64,000 nt of DNA from Roseiarcus sp963836695 (GCA_963836695.1 CAWIKX010000009.1:310001-374000), one strand, 5' to 3'. Counted from the stretch's first letter, positions 1-9,071 are shown. Program-made: numbers and translations. The notes: generated by a model from the letters alone, not told the origin.

Positions 1-552
1 GACGTCCTCAGAGACCTCGGTCAAAGCATAGTTGATCTGCCAATAGATGACGGCCTCTGCATCCGGATTTCGATTCTCGAGCGTCAGTCGAGCCCGGCTC
101 CGGAACGGCATTTCCCAATAGCAGTTGAACGCGCGCCCCGGATTGACGCAAACGGCGAGCGAACTCACGTGCGCATAGCGGCCCCAGCCGCAGGCAAAAA
201 AGTCCCCAAGCGGCGCTTCGACTGACGGGTGGCTTTGGTCGTCCCAGTGAATGCGCAGGATGAGGTCGCGCCAGCTCACGTGAGCCGGCGTGATCCATAT
301 CTGCTGGATCGCGCCTTGTCCCTCGATGTCGCCCAACAGCAGCGTCTCGCCCGGCGCTACGCGCTTTGAGGGAGAAATCTTCCAGCCGCGTCCGAGCCCA
401 CGCGCGTGGATCGCGCCGGTGCCCTCTTCGGCCATGCCGCCTTTGCCTTTCTCGCCCGTCGGATTTTCTGGGCTGATCGAGCGCGACTTCGCCGAAGATA
501 GTCGCGACAGATTGCCAAGGTGCAATCCGAGACCCGAGAACCCCCGCGTCAT
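1..552 (-). CDS. GH172/DUF2961 family glycoside hydrolase, N-terminal part (cut by window edge)
   Basis: An open frame runs from an ATG at 552 off the left edge, giving the first 184 residues. The start follows a purine-rich GGAAAGAGG stretch. The translation carries the DUF2961 opening pattern: ARGLGRGWKISPSKRVAPGE, then GDIEGQGAIQQIWIT, then HWDDQSHPSVEAPLGDFFA. DUF2961 proteins form GH172, which includes difructose-dianhydride and D-arabinofuranosyl-cleaving enzymes, so a furanoside-processing role is likely but the substrate is inferred. It lies 30 bp downstream of the ABC permease at 582-1445 on the same strand, so it is probably the last gene of the transporter operon and acts on the imported sugar. 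No signal peptide is visible, which suggests a cytoplasmic enzyme. Confidence 0.85.
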   Translation of the reverse strand, partial: MTRGFSGLGLHLGNLSRLSSAKSRSISPENPTGEKGKGGMAEEGTGAIHARGLGRGWKISPSKRVAPGETLLLGDIEGQGAIQQIWITPAHVSWRDLILRIHWDDQSHPSVEAPLGDFFACGWGRYAHVSSLAVCVNPGRAFNCYWEMPFRSRARLTLENRNPDAEAVIYWQINYALTEVSEDV

Positions 553-581
553 GCCAACCGCCTCTTTCCGCTCCGCTCGAG

Positions 582-1445
582 CTACCTGATGCCCGTCGTC
601 TTAATCGACTCGATGATGCGCTTCTGAAAGATCACGAACATGACGATCGTCGGAAGCGCCACAACGGTCGACGCGGCCATCACGTAATTCCATGAGCCGT
701 TGTATTGCTGACGGAAGCTCGCGATCGCGACCTGCACCATCCAGAGGTCCTGGTTCGAAGTGATGGTCAGCGGCCAAAGGAACGAGTTCCAGTTGGCGAG
801 AAAGAAAAGGATCGCGAGCGCCGACATGATGGGCCGGCTCAAGGGCAGAATGATCGACAGCCAGATGCGGAAGTAGCCGGCGCCATCGATGAGCGCCGCC
901 TCCTCGAGCTCACGGGGAATCGCAAGATAGAACTGGCGCAGAAGGAAGATGCCAAAGGCGTTGAAGATGGACGGAATGATCAATCCCGCGTAGCTGTCGA
1001 GCATGTGGAGCGCGCGCGCGAGGATGAAGAGCGGCACGATGATGACCGGTTGCGAGATCAGGAAGGTCGCGAACATCGCAAGAAAGATCGCGTCCCGTCC
1101 GGGAAAACGCAGCCGCGCCAGCGCATAACCCGCCATGGAGTGGAAGATGAGCGCGACACCCGTCACCGCGACCGAAACGAAGAAAGTGTTGAGGAGATAG
1201 CGGGCGAAGTCGACCTGGGTGAACACGTAGACGAAACTCGCCAGTGTCGGACGCCGCGGAATCAGGTTCATGTCGAACACTTCGTTCGACGGTTTCAGCG
1301 ACATCGATAGCATCCAGAGGAGCGGCGCGATCGCCATGAAGGCGAGGATGACGCCAGCGAGATAGAGCGCAAGCCTGACGGACTGCAGCATCGCTCGCTG
1401 CGTCGCGTCCTCCTCAAGCGTTCGGGGGGAGCTCGGTTCACTCAT
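582..1445 (-). CDS. Carbohydrate ABC transporter permease, CUT1 MalG type
   Basis: This 287-residue protein has about six hydrophobic segments and the permease EAA loop near residue 190 (EEAALIDGAGYFRIWLSII followed by LPLSRP), which docks the ATPase. The final KTTGIR-like tail is usual for MalG-type subunits. It would form the inner-membrane channel with the MalF-type subunit encoded upstream. Its ATG overlaps the end of that gene by 8 bp, so translation is probably coupled. No ATPase gene lies between the binding protein and the permeases; it may be beyond the left edge or shared with another system. Sugar specificity cannot be read from the sequence. Confidence 0.92.
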   Translation of the reverse strand: MSEPSSPRTLEEDATQRAMLQSVRLALYLAGVILAFMAIAPLLWMLSMSLKPSNEVFDMNLIPRRPTLASFVYVFTQVDFARYLLNTFFVSVAVTGVALIFHSMAGYALARLRFPGRDAIFLAMFATFLISQPVIIVPLFILARALHMLDSYAGLIIPSIFNAFGIFLLRQFYLAIPRELEEAALIDGAGYFRIWLSIILPLSRPIMSALAILFFLANWNSFLWPLTITSNQDLWMVQVAIASFRQQYNGSWNYVMAASTVVALPTIVMFVIFQKRIIESIKTTGIR

Positions 1446-2398
1446 AGGTAAAGCGGCCGCCCTGGGTCAGCAGAAACATGAGAACGGTGATCGCCATCAG
1501 TACAACGACGAGGACCGACGCCATCGCTGCCGCATAGCCGTATTCGTTGAATTGGAAAGCCTGCTGATAGATGTAGTAGACGACGAGCGACGTGGAGTTC
1601 GCCGGGCCGCCCTTTGTCATGATGTAGACGAGATCGAACGTCTGGGATCCGCACACCGCTGTCACCGTAGAAACGAGCAGGACGAAGAAGCTTGTCGGGC
1701 GCAAGAGCGGCAGAGTGATTTCGAAGAAGGACTGGACGGGTCCGGCGCCGTCGATGCGGGCCGCCTCGTAATATTCCTTGGGAATGTCCTGTAGCCCGCC
1801 GAGAAAGATCAGCATGTAGAATCCCATCAAGAACCAGACGCTGATCGCGATGACGGTGCCGAGCGCAAAACGAGGATCGCCAAGCCACGAAATCGACCCG
1901 ATGCCGATTGTTGCGCCCAATTGATTGAAGAGCCCGATTTTGTCGATGACGAGTACCTGCCAGACGAGAGCGACGACGACGAGACTCACCGTCTGGGGCA
2001 TGAAGAGGAGCGTGCGGATCGCGCCGTTGAACCACGTATCCGCTTGCACAAGCAAGGCGAGTCCAAGGCCGACGACATAGAGCAGAGGAACGAGAGCGAC
2101 GACATAGAGGATCGTCACCTGGAGGCTGCGCCAGAACAGCGGATCGCCCAGCATCCGCCGATAATTGTCCAACCCGACGAACGTGTACTCGCCAAAACCG
2201 CTGACCGAGAAGAAGCCGAGACTCAACGACAGAATCATCGGGCCCGCCGACAAATATCATGAGGCCGATGGCGTCGGGCGCAACGAACAGATAGCCCGCG
2301 ATCCTTTCGCGAGCGACATTCGACAGCCGCGGTCCGCGGTCGATCGACTGCGCCCTGAGATGGGCGCCCTGCGGAGTTTCGACTGTATGATCCTGCAT
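1438..2398 (-). pseudogene. Carbohydrate ABC transporter permease, CUT1 MalF type, frameshifted
   Basis: The N-terminal part reads from the ATG at 2398 (RIAGYLFVAPDAIGLMIFVG). The rest, from about 2245 down to 1438, lies in another frame (GPMILSLSLGFFSVSG onward). The break is one extra base in the run coding for GGP near 2240-2250. Repairing it gives about 319 residues with six membrane helices and the EAA loop YYEAARIDGAGPVQSFFEI. The ATG overlaps the binding-protein stop as ATGA, the normal coupling in CUT1 operons. A TTG at the join could restart a 271-residue version lacking the first membrane helix. Either the gene is inactivated or the base is a sequence error. Confidence 0.85.
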
Positions 2399-3750
2399 CA
2401 GAGGATCGGCGCGCCCTTATAGCCGGAGAGGAACGCGTCGATCTGATCGGAGGTGGCTTTGGCGGCTTGAGCAGGATCCTGGCCGTTCAACTGGCAAGCC
2501 TGGATGGCGTCCGAAATCGCCTTGTAGACAGGCGGAGGCATACGCGGCTCGGCGCGGGCTCCAGGGTAGATCTCGTCGGTGAAGATCTTGAGGAACCCGT
2601 CCTCAAACGCAGCCTTTCCGGCCTCAAGCGCCGATTTGGTCGGCGGCATGTCACTCTTCGCCTTAGTGCACCAATCGACGATCCGGCTTGTCGAGCCGTC
2701 CTTCGGCGAACCCAGCGCCCAGGCGACGAATTCGCCTGCGGCCTTCGGATTCCATCCTTTGGCGTTGGCGACAAACGCCCAACCGCCGCCGATTGTGAGA
2801 TATTTCCCGCCTGGAGGCGTTGGCAGCTTGAACACGCCATACTTGAAGTCGGGCGCGCCCTCGCGCAATTGCGCGATCGCCCAGATGCCGACGTTTTGCA
2901 TGGCGCAGTAACCCGAGCCCAGATTTGGGAGTGTGTCCCATGCGCCGCCGCCCAAGGGCTTCCGCGGTGCGACGCCCGTGTTGATGGCGTCCTGCCAGAA
3001 CTTAAGCGCCGCCACGGTCGCGGGCGCGTTGAATGCGCTCTTGCCGTCTTTAGTTTGAAAGTCCCCGCCAGCCTCCCATAGGAAGGGATACCAGGTGAAG
3101 TTCTGATAATAGCCGGGATTCGTCTCGAACAGGACGCCGTAGCGCTTCTGATTAGTCAGTTTCTTCGCCACGGAAAGAAGGTCCTCCCAGGTCTTGGGAA
3201 TGTCCTTTTCGGTCAGCCCGACCTCGTTGAAAGCGTCGACGCTGTAATACATCGCCATCGGCTCGACTTCGTAGGGGAGGCCGTAGATCTTGCCGTCGAC
3301 CATGCGGTTCGCGATGACGCTCGGAAGGAAGTCGTCGCGCGCGCTTTGCTCCATGAATGGCGTGAGGTCGAGAAGCACGCCGCCGTTGTAATAGCGAAGG
3401 AAGTCGCCGGGGCTGATAATGAAGAGATCGGGCCCCGCGCCGGACGCGAAAGCGGTCGGCAGCTTTGTGCCGTCCATGTAGGCATTGTTTGGCACATAAA
3501 CGAGCTCGACCTTCACCTCGTGACTGTCGTTCCAGGCCTTGACGACGTCCTCATACCAGTTGTCTTGTGACGGAACGCCACCGCCTGGCGCGTAGAACTG
3601 CCAGAATTTGAGAGTTTGCGCGGCGAGGCCGCGGGACACATATGGAAACCTAGTGATGGCGGCGCCGGCCACACCCGCCCCCAAGACCTGCCTGCGGCTA
3701 GGTCCGCGAAGACCGCTTCGTGTCGTGGGAGTTTTGACGCTTCCAACCAT
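2398..3750 (-). CDS. Sugar ABC transporter extracellular substrate-binding protein
   Basis: This 450-residue protein belongs to the family 1 (MalE/UgpB-like) solute-binding proteins. The N-terminus carries a Tat-like signal: SRRQVLGAGVAGAAITRF with cleavage after GLAAQ. The mature part begins LKFWQFYAPGGG and contains the usual aromatic patches (NFTWYPFLWEAGGDF). It is first in a four-gene minus-strand operon with the two permeases and the GH172-like enzyme, so it should deliver an oligosaccharide to that importer. Export by Tat would fit the tatABC genes in this window. The substrate is not identifiable. Confidence 0.92.
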   Translation of the reverse strand: MVGSVKTPTTRSGLRGPSRRQVLGAGVAGAAITRFPYVSRGLAAQTLKFWQFYAPGGGVPSQDNWYEDVVKAWNDSHEVKVELVYVPNNAYMDGTKLPTAFASGAGPDLFIISPGDFLRYYNGGVLLDLTPFMEQSARDDFLPSVIANRMVDGKIYGLPYEVEPMAMYYSVDAFNEVGLTEKDIPKTWEDLLSVAKKLTNQKRYGVLFETNPGYYQNFTWYPFLWEAGGDFQTKDGKSAFNAPATVAALKFWQDAINTGVAPRKPLGGGAWDTLPNLGSGYCAMQNVGIWAIAQLREGAPDFKYGVFKLPTPPGGKYLTIGGGWAFVANAKGWNPKAAGEFVAWALGSPKDGSTSRIVDWCTKAKSDMPPTKSALEAGKAAFEDGFLKIFTDEIYPGARAEPRMPPPVYKAISDAIQACQLNGQDPAQAAKATSDQIDAFLSGYKGAPIL

Positions 3751-4282
3751 CTCGTTTCTCCTTGGGTACGCTTTGGGTACAGATCAATTTCCGCCCCGGC
3801 TTGCACTCCGCGGCTCGATCCTCCGCGTTCTTGTCGTTGCCGAGAGCAAACGCCTCGATTCAGCCGAATAACGCCTGCTATGCTGAACGCGGCGTTATCA
3901 GACCATGTTGCAATATTGCGTGAAGCCGCGTCGCGAGCTCTACGCTTTGATCCGGCGCACGCGCACCCGCGATGCGGCTGGTGTCGCCGCCCCCGTGCAT
4001 CAGCAGCGGGCAACCAAGACGCCCGCGTCGGAAGATGCGACCTTGCAACAAGCGCAGCTCGTGGGTTCTAAGATAGTCGTGCAATTCGTTCAACGGTAGG
4101 CGAGCAAAATCGTTTGTGCAAGAGCGCCATGACGAGCCAAGACCACGAGCGAACGAGAGAGGAGGAATTCACGCAAGACGTGAGTAGCCGGAGATTCAAT
4201 GCCGGGATAAGGTGCACGCCATAGCTACTGCTGGAGATCTTTGAGAGCGAGGCGGACGAGTTAGAATCAGGAGGACGCCAGG
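3751..4282. other. Intergenic region upstream of the ABC operon and the dioxygenase
   Basis: No convincing gene is seen. A short minus-strand reading frame at 3878-4093 contains PLLMHGGGDTS and APDQSVELATRLHA, which faintly resembles the acid-to-histidine loop of a prolyl-oligopeptidase-type hydrolase. It could be a worn remnant, but this is weak. The stretch presumably holds the promoters for the minus-strand transporter operon and the plus-strand dioxygenase. Confidence 0.4.
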
Positions 4283-5169
4283 ATGACAGTGGTGGTCAGC
4301 GCCATGCCGAACGGGTTCGCTGGTGAAGTTTCAGCGATCGATTGCGCGAAGCCGCTCGACGCGCTTGACGTCGAAGCCATTCACGCGGGGATGGGAAAAC
4401 ACGCCGTGCTTGTGTTCCACGATCAGCCGCTGACCGACGAACAGCAACTTGGCTTCACTCGACAATTCGGCGATCTCGAGCGTTACGAAACACCTGGCCA
4501 TATTCGCAAGCATGAGCAGGACCGTCTCGGCAACGGCGTTGCCGATTTTTCTAACCTTACGCGAGATGGCTCGCTAATGAGCGCGAACGATCGCATCTGG
4601 CTTTTCAAGCTTGGCGACAGGCTATGGCACTCCGACAGCTCGTTCCGCCCGGTGACGGCCGGTTACTCCTTACTGTCTGGGCGAACAGTTCCTCTCCGCG
4701 GGGCGCCACCGAATTCGCGGACATGCGCGCGGCCTATAACGCGCTCGATGAGGAAACGAAAGCCGAAATCGAAGATATGGTCTGCGAGCACTCGCTGATC
4801 TACTCCCGTGAGGCAATCGGTTTCTTCGATCTCACTTCGGAGGAGCGGGAGCATTTCCGGCCAGTTCGTCACCGCCTGGTGCGCGTCGATCCCAGGACCG
4901 GGCGAAAATCTCTGTTCCTCTCGGCGCATGCAGGCGCAATCGTCGGCTGGACTGTTCCTGAAGCGAGAATGTTCCTGCGCGATCTGACGGAGCATGCAAC
5001 GCAGCCTCAATTCGTTTATCGCCACTGCTGGAGGACGGGCGATCTCGTTGTGTGGGACAACCGCACGACCATGCATCGGGCGCGCCGGTTCCACCCCGGC
5101 GAGATTCGCGATGTGAGACGGACGACGCTCGCGGGAGACGCAATGGAGCCGACGCTAGCTCGCGTTTGA
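4283..5169 (+). pseudogene. TauD/TfdA family alpha-ketoglutarate dioxygenase, frameshifted
   Basis: Two overlapping frames make one protein of about 295 residues. The first, from ATG 4283 with an upstream AGGAGGA, holds the proximal iron ligands in LWHSDSSF. The second, from about 4690, holds the distal iron histidine in TTMHRARRF and the 2-oxoglutarate-binding arginine region DVRRTTLAG. One missing base near 4675-4695 (before SPRGATEFAD) separates them, so as written the product stops at 4798 without the distal histidine and would be inactive. The family hydroxylates small acids such as taurine, 2,4-D or carnitine-like compounds. The substrate here is unknown. Confidence 0.88.
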
Positions 5170-5267
5170 AATAGCGGTTGCGATTGAGATCGCGCCTATT
5201 CTGTCGAGCGCGTAGGATGCGGTTCGGTAGCGACGAAATATCTCCGGCAGGTCGTCGATCCTAGAGT

Positions 5268-6232
5268 CTAGGTGTTTAGTCCCGGCATTTGCTGGAGCGG
5301 GTTGAGGCTGAATTGTTTAGGCTCGATGGTCCATCGTTTGCAGATGAACTCGTAGGGCGTGAGGCCGTTGAGGGTTTTGAGCCTTCGGGCAAAATTGTAG
5401 GCGGCGACGAAGTCGTCGAGATGCCGGACAAGTTGGCCGTTCAACTCGTAGTGATACCGCTTCACGGTCGCGTCCTTGATCGTCCGGTTCATCCGCTCGA
5501 CTTGCCCATTGGTCCAGGGATGATTGGGCTTGGTCAGTCGATGTTCGATCCCGTGTTCCCGACAGGCGCGGTCGAAAGGATGGCCGCGGAACTTGGCGGT
5601 TGGACCTGATCGGTTCTTTGGCAGGTCGGCGAATTGGATTCCGTTGTCGGTGAGCACGATCTCGACCCTGTAGGGCACGGCGGCGACAAGGGCCTCGAGG
5701 AAGGCGCGCGCGGCCTGCATATTGGCCTTGTGGACGAGCTGAGCGACCGCGAACTTGGAAGTTCGATCAATGGCGACGAAGAGATAGAGCTTGCCCTGCG
5801 CGGTTTGCACTTCGGCGATGTCGACGTGGAAGAAGCCGATCGGATCGATCTTGAACTTCCTCCGCGGTCTTTGTCGCCTTCCACTTGGGGCAATCGGCTG
5901 ACGCCGTGGCGCTGCAGACAGCGATGCAGAGACGAGCGCGTTAGGCGTGGGATTGTCGGCTGCAGGGCGTAGAGGCAGTCGTCGAGCGGCAACAGGGTAT
6001 GCCTTCGGAAAGCGACGACAACGGCCTCTTCCTCGGCGGACAGGACCGTCGTTCTGGGCTCCTTGGGGCCGGTCCGAAGATCGGAAACTGACTTCCGCGC
6101 CTTCCATGTGGCGATGGTCTTCGGATTGACGCCGTGGCGCTTGGCCAGAGCCCTCAGGCTCTCTTGATGGTGTGGACGGCGCTCGCACCGATCCTCACGA
6201 GAGGCCTGGCGGGTTGGCGCTGATACACGCAA
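5268..6232 (-). mobile_element. IS481-family transposase remnant with two frameshifts
   Basis: Joined frames rebuild a roughly 310-residue IS481-type transposase: helix-turn-helix (LRALAKRHGVNPKTIATWK), the conserved LSAEEEAVVVAFRRHTLLPL segment, and an rve core with DDE residues in GFFHVDIAEV, VLTDNGIQF and NGQVERMNRT, ending QQMPGLNT. One frame break lies near 5875 after VEGDK and another near 6170 where VHTI joins QESLRAL; both look like single-base losses. No product longer than about 230 residues can be made, so the element is dead unless the breaks are sequence errors. Terminal inverted repeats were not recognised, so the outer limits are those of the coding remnant. Confidence 0.9.
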
Positions 6233-6387
6233 CGGTTTGGGGTAGGGGACGCCGCGACCTGCCCGGGTGGGCCCATCACCAACGCTGCTCGCGGCGGGAG
6301 CTTAAGCCGAGGTGTGGGACCAAGTGGGGGACTGATAATTGAGTCGCTAAACATGGTCCTGATTCTTCTGAATAAAATTGGCTTAAT

Positions 6388-6438
6388 TGGCTCCCCGAGC
6401 AGGAACTCGAACCTGCGACCATTCGATTAACAGTCGAA
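6388..6438 (-). other. 3' half of a tRNA-Asn(GTT) gene, probable attachment-site scar
   Basis: Read on the minus strand, this 51-base stretch has an anticodon arm TTCGA-CTGTTAA-TCGAA with anticodon GTT, a variable loop, a T arm GCAGG-TTCGAGTT-CCTGC, a 3' acceptor strand, discriminator G and encoded CCA. The 5' acceptor strand and D arm are absent upstream, so it cannot fold as a full tRNA. Integrases commonly copy the 3' end of a tRNA gene when islands insert. Together with the recombinase and IS remnant nearby, this is best explained as an att scar or island boundary. Confidence 0.75.
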
Positions 6439-6596
6439 GCGACCATGATTCGCCGGGCCGAGCAACAATTGACCCGAAGGGGTCCGCTGTGGTCCGCAGA
6501 TCGGACGGTGATTTGTTTTTAACACGAGCGCCCCACCCCGAGCCATCGGCGTCGACTGGGACGGCCTGTAGGAATTGCGCTGGATGGACAGGCGCC

Positions 6597-6740
6597 ATGA
6601 AGGCCGACGTTATCGTCGGCGACGACGAACTCGACTCCGTTGAGGGCCCGGTCCGTCGAGGAGGCCTAAGCGAGTTCGCCGCCTGGATCGCCAAACTGGG
6701 GCATGCGTTCGCCGGGCCGTCGGATGGCCTTGAGGAATAA
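6597..6740 (+). CDS. Possible small acidic protein (47 aa)
   Basis: An ATG-initiated frame reads MKADVIVGDDELDSVEG and ends AGPSDGLEE. Codon use looks natural and the frame is open, but there is no clear ribosome-binding site and no known family. It sits between the tRNA-Asn fragment and the HNH-like gene, so if real it belongs to the island. Confidence 0.3.
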   Translation: MKADVIVGDDELDSVEGPVRRGGLSEFAAWIAKLGHAFAGPSDGLEE

Positions 6741-6847
6741 TCAAGGAGACGCTCATTTTTGCCAAGATGTCCCGCCCGGCTGTCCAGTTCCGATTGAAAG
6801 AATCTGCCAAACCATCTGATTCTGTTGCTTATTTTCTCATTTAATAA

Positions 6848-7390
6848 ATGACGTTGCCTTCCGATTATGGTATTATTGGTATTCATCAGACGCAAGAGCG
6901 GCGATTGAAGAGCTACAACGGTTTCAACGGCGAACAGAGGGTCCGGGCTCAGTCCTGGCTTAATGCTCAATGGAGCTCGGGTGCGCTTGCGCGCCCCGTT
7001 GCTTGTATTGCCTGCGGCCAGACGGCTCAGCCGATTGATGCACACGCGGAGGATTACTCCGAGCCCTTTCGAAAGGGCGTCACCGACGCGTTTCATCTGT
7101 GCTTCATCTGCCACATGATGGTGCATTCTAGGCATCGGAGTCAGCAGGCTTGGCGCGCCTACCGACACATGGTCGAGACCGGCGGGCGGGCGATTCCGGT
7201 TGGGGGTCGGCGCTTTCTGGTCTTTCAGCAAAAGTTCCTGACTGCTCGGATTATCCCCGCACTATTCGAATGGTTTGATCCGCCGCGGCGGCAAGCGCTT
7301 AGCGAGATCGAGCTATCGCAGGACCGCACGCCGGTCGGGCCGCCACGCGAAACGACCATTAAACAGTTTCGCTTCCTCAAGAAAACATAA
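6848..7390 (+). CDS. HNH-like zinc-binding protein of island or phage type
   Basis: This 180-residue protein has a compact metal-binding centre: CIAC (C53, C56), then DAHAEDY (H66 to D69), then LCFICHMMVH (C85, C88, H89, H93). This spacing of two CxxC pairs flanking an H-x-E-D-Y block and a CHxxxH end is typical of small HNH-type nucleases and related phage proteins. Nuclease activity is therefore plausible but inferred. The gene is flanked upstream by an AT-rich stretch and lies 35 bp before the serine recombinase in the same orientation, suggesting both came in with one mobile element. Confidence 0.6.
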   Translation: MTLPSDYGIIGIHQTQERRLKSYNGFNGEQRVRAQSWLNAQWSSGALARPVACIACGQTAQPIDAHAEDYSEPFRKGVTDAFHLCFICHMMVHSRHRSQQAWRAYRHMVETGGRAIPVGGRRFLVFQQKFLTARIIPALFEWFDPPRRQALSEIELSQDRTPVGPPRETTIKQFRFLKKT

Positions 7391-7425
7391 CAGGAAAGGG
7401 TACAAAACCAATACCACACAAAGAC

Positions 7426-8088
7426 TTGACAAAGGCCGTGGCCTACTTCCGAACCTCGTCAATGGCGAACGTGGGAGAGGACAAGGACACGCTCAAGCGG
7501 CAGCGGGCTGCGGTGTCCGCCTTTGCTAAGGCTGCCGGCTATCACATCGTCGCCGAATATTCGGACGATGGCGTCAAGGGTGCAGATCCAGTCGACCAGC
7601 GAGCGGGCTTTGCCGCAATGCTCAAGCACATCGCCGGAAACGGCGTACGGACTCTCCTCGTCGAAACCGCGAGCCGCTTTGCTCGTGACCTGATCGTACA
7701 GGAAACCGGCTGGCGCTTCCTCCGCGATACGGGGATTAATTTGATTGCGGTGGATTCGCCCGCGAGTTTCCTCGACGAGACACCGACAGCCGTCCTCATC
7801 CGCCAGGTTCTCGGCGCCGTTTCACAATTCGAGAAGGCCGCTCTGGTTGCGAAGCTCAAAGCCGCCCGCGACCGCAAAAAGGCCGCGACAGGCAAGTGCG
7901 GTGGCCGGTATAGCGTAGCAGAGTCGTCGCCGCAGACAGTAGCGCTCGCCAAGAAACTTGCTCGCTATCCGGTTCACGGTCAGAAGCGCTCATTGCGAGA
8001 CGTAGCCGCCGAGCTCGAGGCCGCCGGCTACGTAACCGGCGCCGGCACGCGCTACGGCGCCGCGGCAGTGGCGCGGATGATCTGTTAG
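7426..8088 (+). CDS. Serine recombinase (resolvase family)
   Basis: This 220-residue protein begins AVAYFRTSS, placing the nucleophilic serine at position 11 of the Y-x-R-x-S motif. It keeps the catalytic arginine helix in LLVETASRFARD and the long E helix GAVSQFEKAALVAKL. The C-terminus (RSLRDVAAELEAAGYVT followed by GAGTRYGAAAV) is a short helix-turn-helix of the invertase/resolvase sort, not the large domain of phage integrases. The start is a TTG at 7426; a GTG at 7438 is the alternative. It probably catalysed site-specific inversion or resolution on the mobile element that also carried the HNH-like gene. Confidence 0.92.
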   Translation: MTKAVAYFRTSSMANVGEDKDTLKRQRAAVSAFAKAAGYHIVAEYSDDGVKGADPVDQRAGFAAMLKHIAGNGVRTLLVETASRFARDLIVQETGWRFLRDTGINLIAVDSPASFLDETPTAVLIRQVLGAVSQFEKAALVAKLKAARDRKKAATGKCGGRYSVAESSPQTVALAKKLARYPVHGQKRSLRDVAAELEAAGYVTGAGTRYGAAAVARMIC

Positions 8089-8372
8089 GTAGGGTAGGGG
8101 CGTACGGGGTGGCTCAGGCGCGCTTCCCGGCTGACGCGAAGCATCGAGAGATACCGCTTTCCACCATCGGCTCCCCTTTCAACGCGGTGCGACGGACGCC
8201 GACCTGGCTTAGCCGAGACACTTTCCGACGAAACCCGTCTCGCGCGCGCGTGCGCGAGACGGGAAATTCGATAGGATCCCATTCCGGCAGATTTGTTCGT
8301 CGGAAGCGATTTAAGCGACCATAATTGGTGAGCAATCGGCGCGCCGACTTGAATGTCACGATCAGTTTTCTG
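8089..8372. other. Non-coding stretch after the recombinase
   Basis: No supported gene is seen. The only distinct structure is the perfect palindrome at 8234-8263, listed separately. Confidence 0.5.
8234..8263. repeat. Perfect 12-bp-arm inverted repeat
   Basis: CCCGTCTCGCGC is followed by a six-base loop and its exact reverse complement. It lies 145 bp past the recombinase stop and is not followed by a T run. It may be a hairpin from the mobile element or a recombinase site rather than a terminator. Confidence 0.6.
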
Positions 8373-8600
8373 TTAGGCCCGCCCCATGAGGGAGTCGCCC
8401 CAGATCAGCAGTCCGGTAATTACGACCAGCGTCCCGAATGAAAGCACGAGCCCAAGATGCAACCCTTCGGCCCAACAATCGCCGAGCACCGTGCCAAAGG
8501 TACTCGCAACAAACATCGCGAGCCAGAACGCCGGCGAAGGGTTGAGCGCGCGCCCTGAAGCCGAAAACGTTTGCCGGACCCGCCGTCCATGTCCGTTCCA
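8373..8600 (-). pseudogene. C-terminal remnant of a multi-helix membrane protein
   Basis: Ending at a TAA at 8373-8375, the frame reads NPSPAFWLAMFVASTFGTVL, then GDCWAEGLHLGLVLSFGTLV, then ITGLLIWGDSLMG. This pattern of a helix with a G-D turn followed by another helix resembles the repeat unit of COG4705-type membrane proteins. The upstream part loses sense and merges into kinase-like sequence, and no start codon is present. It is a broken gene end in the island scar; family assignment is tentative. Confidence 0.5.
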
Positions 8601-8724
8601 AATTCATGAACGCATCTCGGCGGCTTCTTGGCAATGAACTGAATCGGACCCGGCTCCTCCCATCCCAGGAAGAGCGCGACGCATCAGAATGAGCACAGAA
8701 CCCACAATCGGATTGTGCGTCCGC

Positions 8725-8859
8725 GTTTGAGGGAGCTACTCGAATCTCCGCGCCATTCCGATCCGAAATGGCCTTGATGATGGAAAGGCCCAATCCTGGT
8801 CCCGCCTGATCGCCGCCCAGACCGCGATAGAATGGATCGACAACGCGGTCGCAGCTCAC
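8725..8859 (-). pseudogene. Histidine-kinase ATPase-domain remnant
   Basis: The translation contains VVDPFYRGLGGDQAGPGLGL followed by SIIKAISDRNGAEIRV, which is the F box, G2 box and following helix at the C-terminal end of a sensor histidine kinase ATPase domain. No H box or N box is found upstream, and the frame runs on into unrelated sequence. It is a fragment of a two-component kinase left next to the membrane-protein remnant. Confidence 0.6.
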
Positions 8860-8900
8860 CCTGACGTTTCAGGTCGGGGCGATAACGAGCTGAGACGCCT

Positions 8901-8929
8901 CGGTGGTCACCCGGTGGTCACCCGGTGGG
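8901..8929. repeat. Short tandem repeat, 11-bp unit
   Basis: The unit CGGTGGTCACC occurs twice head to tail and a third partial copy follows. It sits between the kinase remnant and tRNA-Pro. Each unit holds a small GGTGGTCACC palindrome-like core. No function is assigned. Confidence 0.6.
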
Positions 8930-8993
8930 TATCCCCCCAAAGCGAAATAAATTCGCAGGTGAAGAAAAGCTATTTTTTTTCAAGTGATTGGGA

Positions 8994-9071
8994 TGGTCGG
9001 AGTGGCGGGATTCGAACCCACGACCCCTAGTCCCCCAGACTAGTGCGCTAACCGGGCTGCGCTACACTCCG
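8994..9071 (-). tRNA. tRNA-Pro(GGG)
   Basis: The minus strand folds as a complete cloverleaf. The acceptor CGGAGTG pairs with CACTCCG, the discriminator is A and the CCA is encoded. The anticodon arm is CTAGT-CTGGGGG-ACTAG, giving anticodon GGG, and the T arm contains GGTTCGAATCC. It lies just downstream of the merR-like gene, the arrangement usual in Hyphomicrobiales, so it marks the return to core chromosome after the island remnants. Confidence 0.95.

Noticed and set aside
705..1310. Long plus-strand open frame opposite the MalG-type permease
   Set aside because: Its translation is highly charged low-complexity sequence and it is the antisense shadow of a clear ABC permease.
3878..4093. 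Minus-strand frame with a hydrolase-like loop
   Set aside because: Only one faint motif, no start signal, and too short; kept as a note in the intergenic entry.
6388..6480. Complete tRNA-Asn gene
   Set aside because: No 5' acceptor strand or D arm pairs with the 3' part, so only a fragment is claimed.
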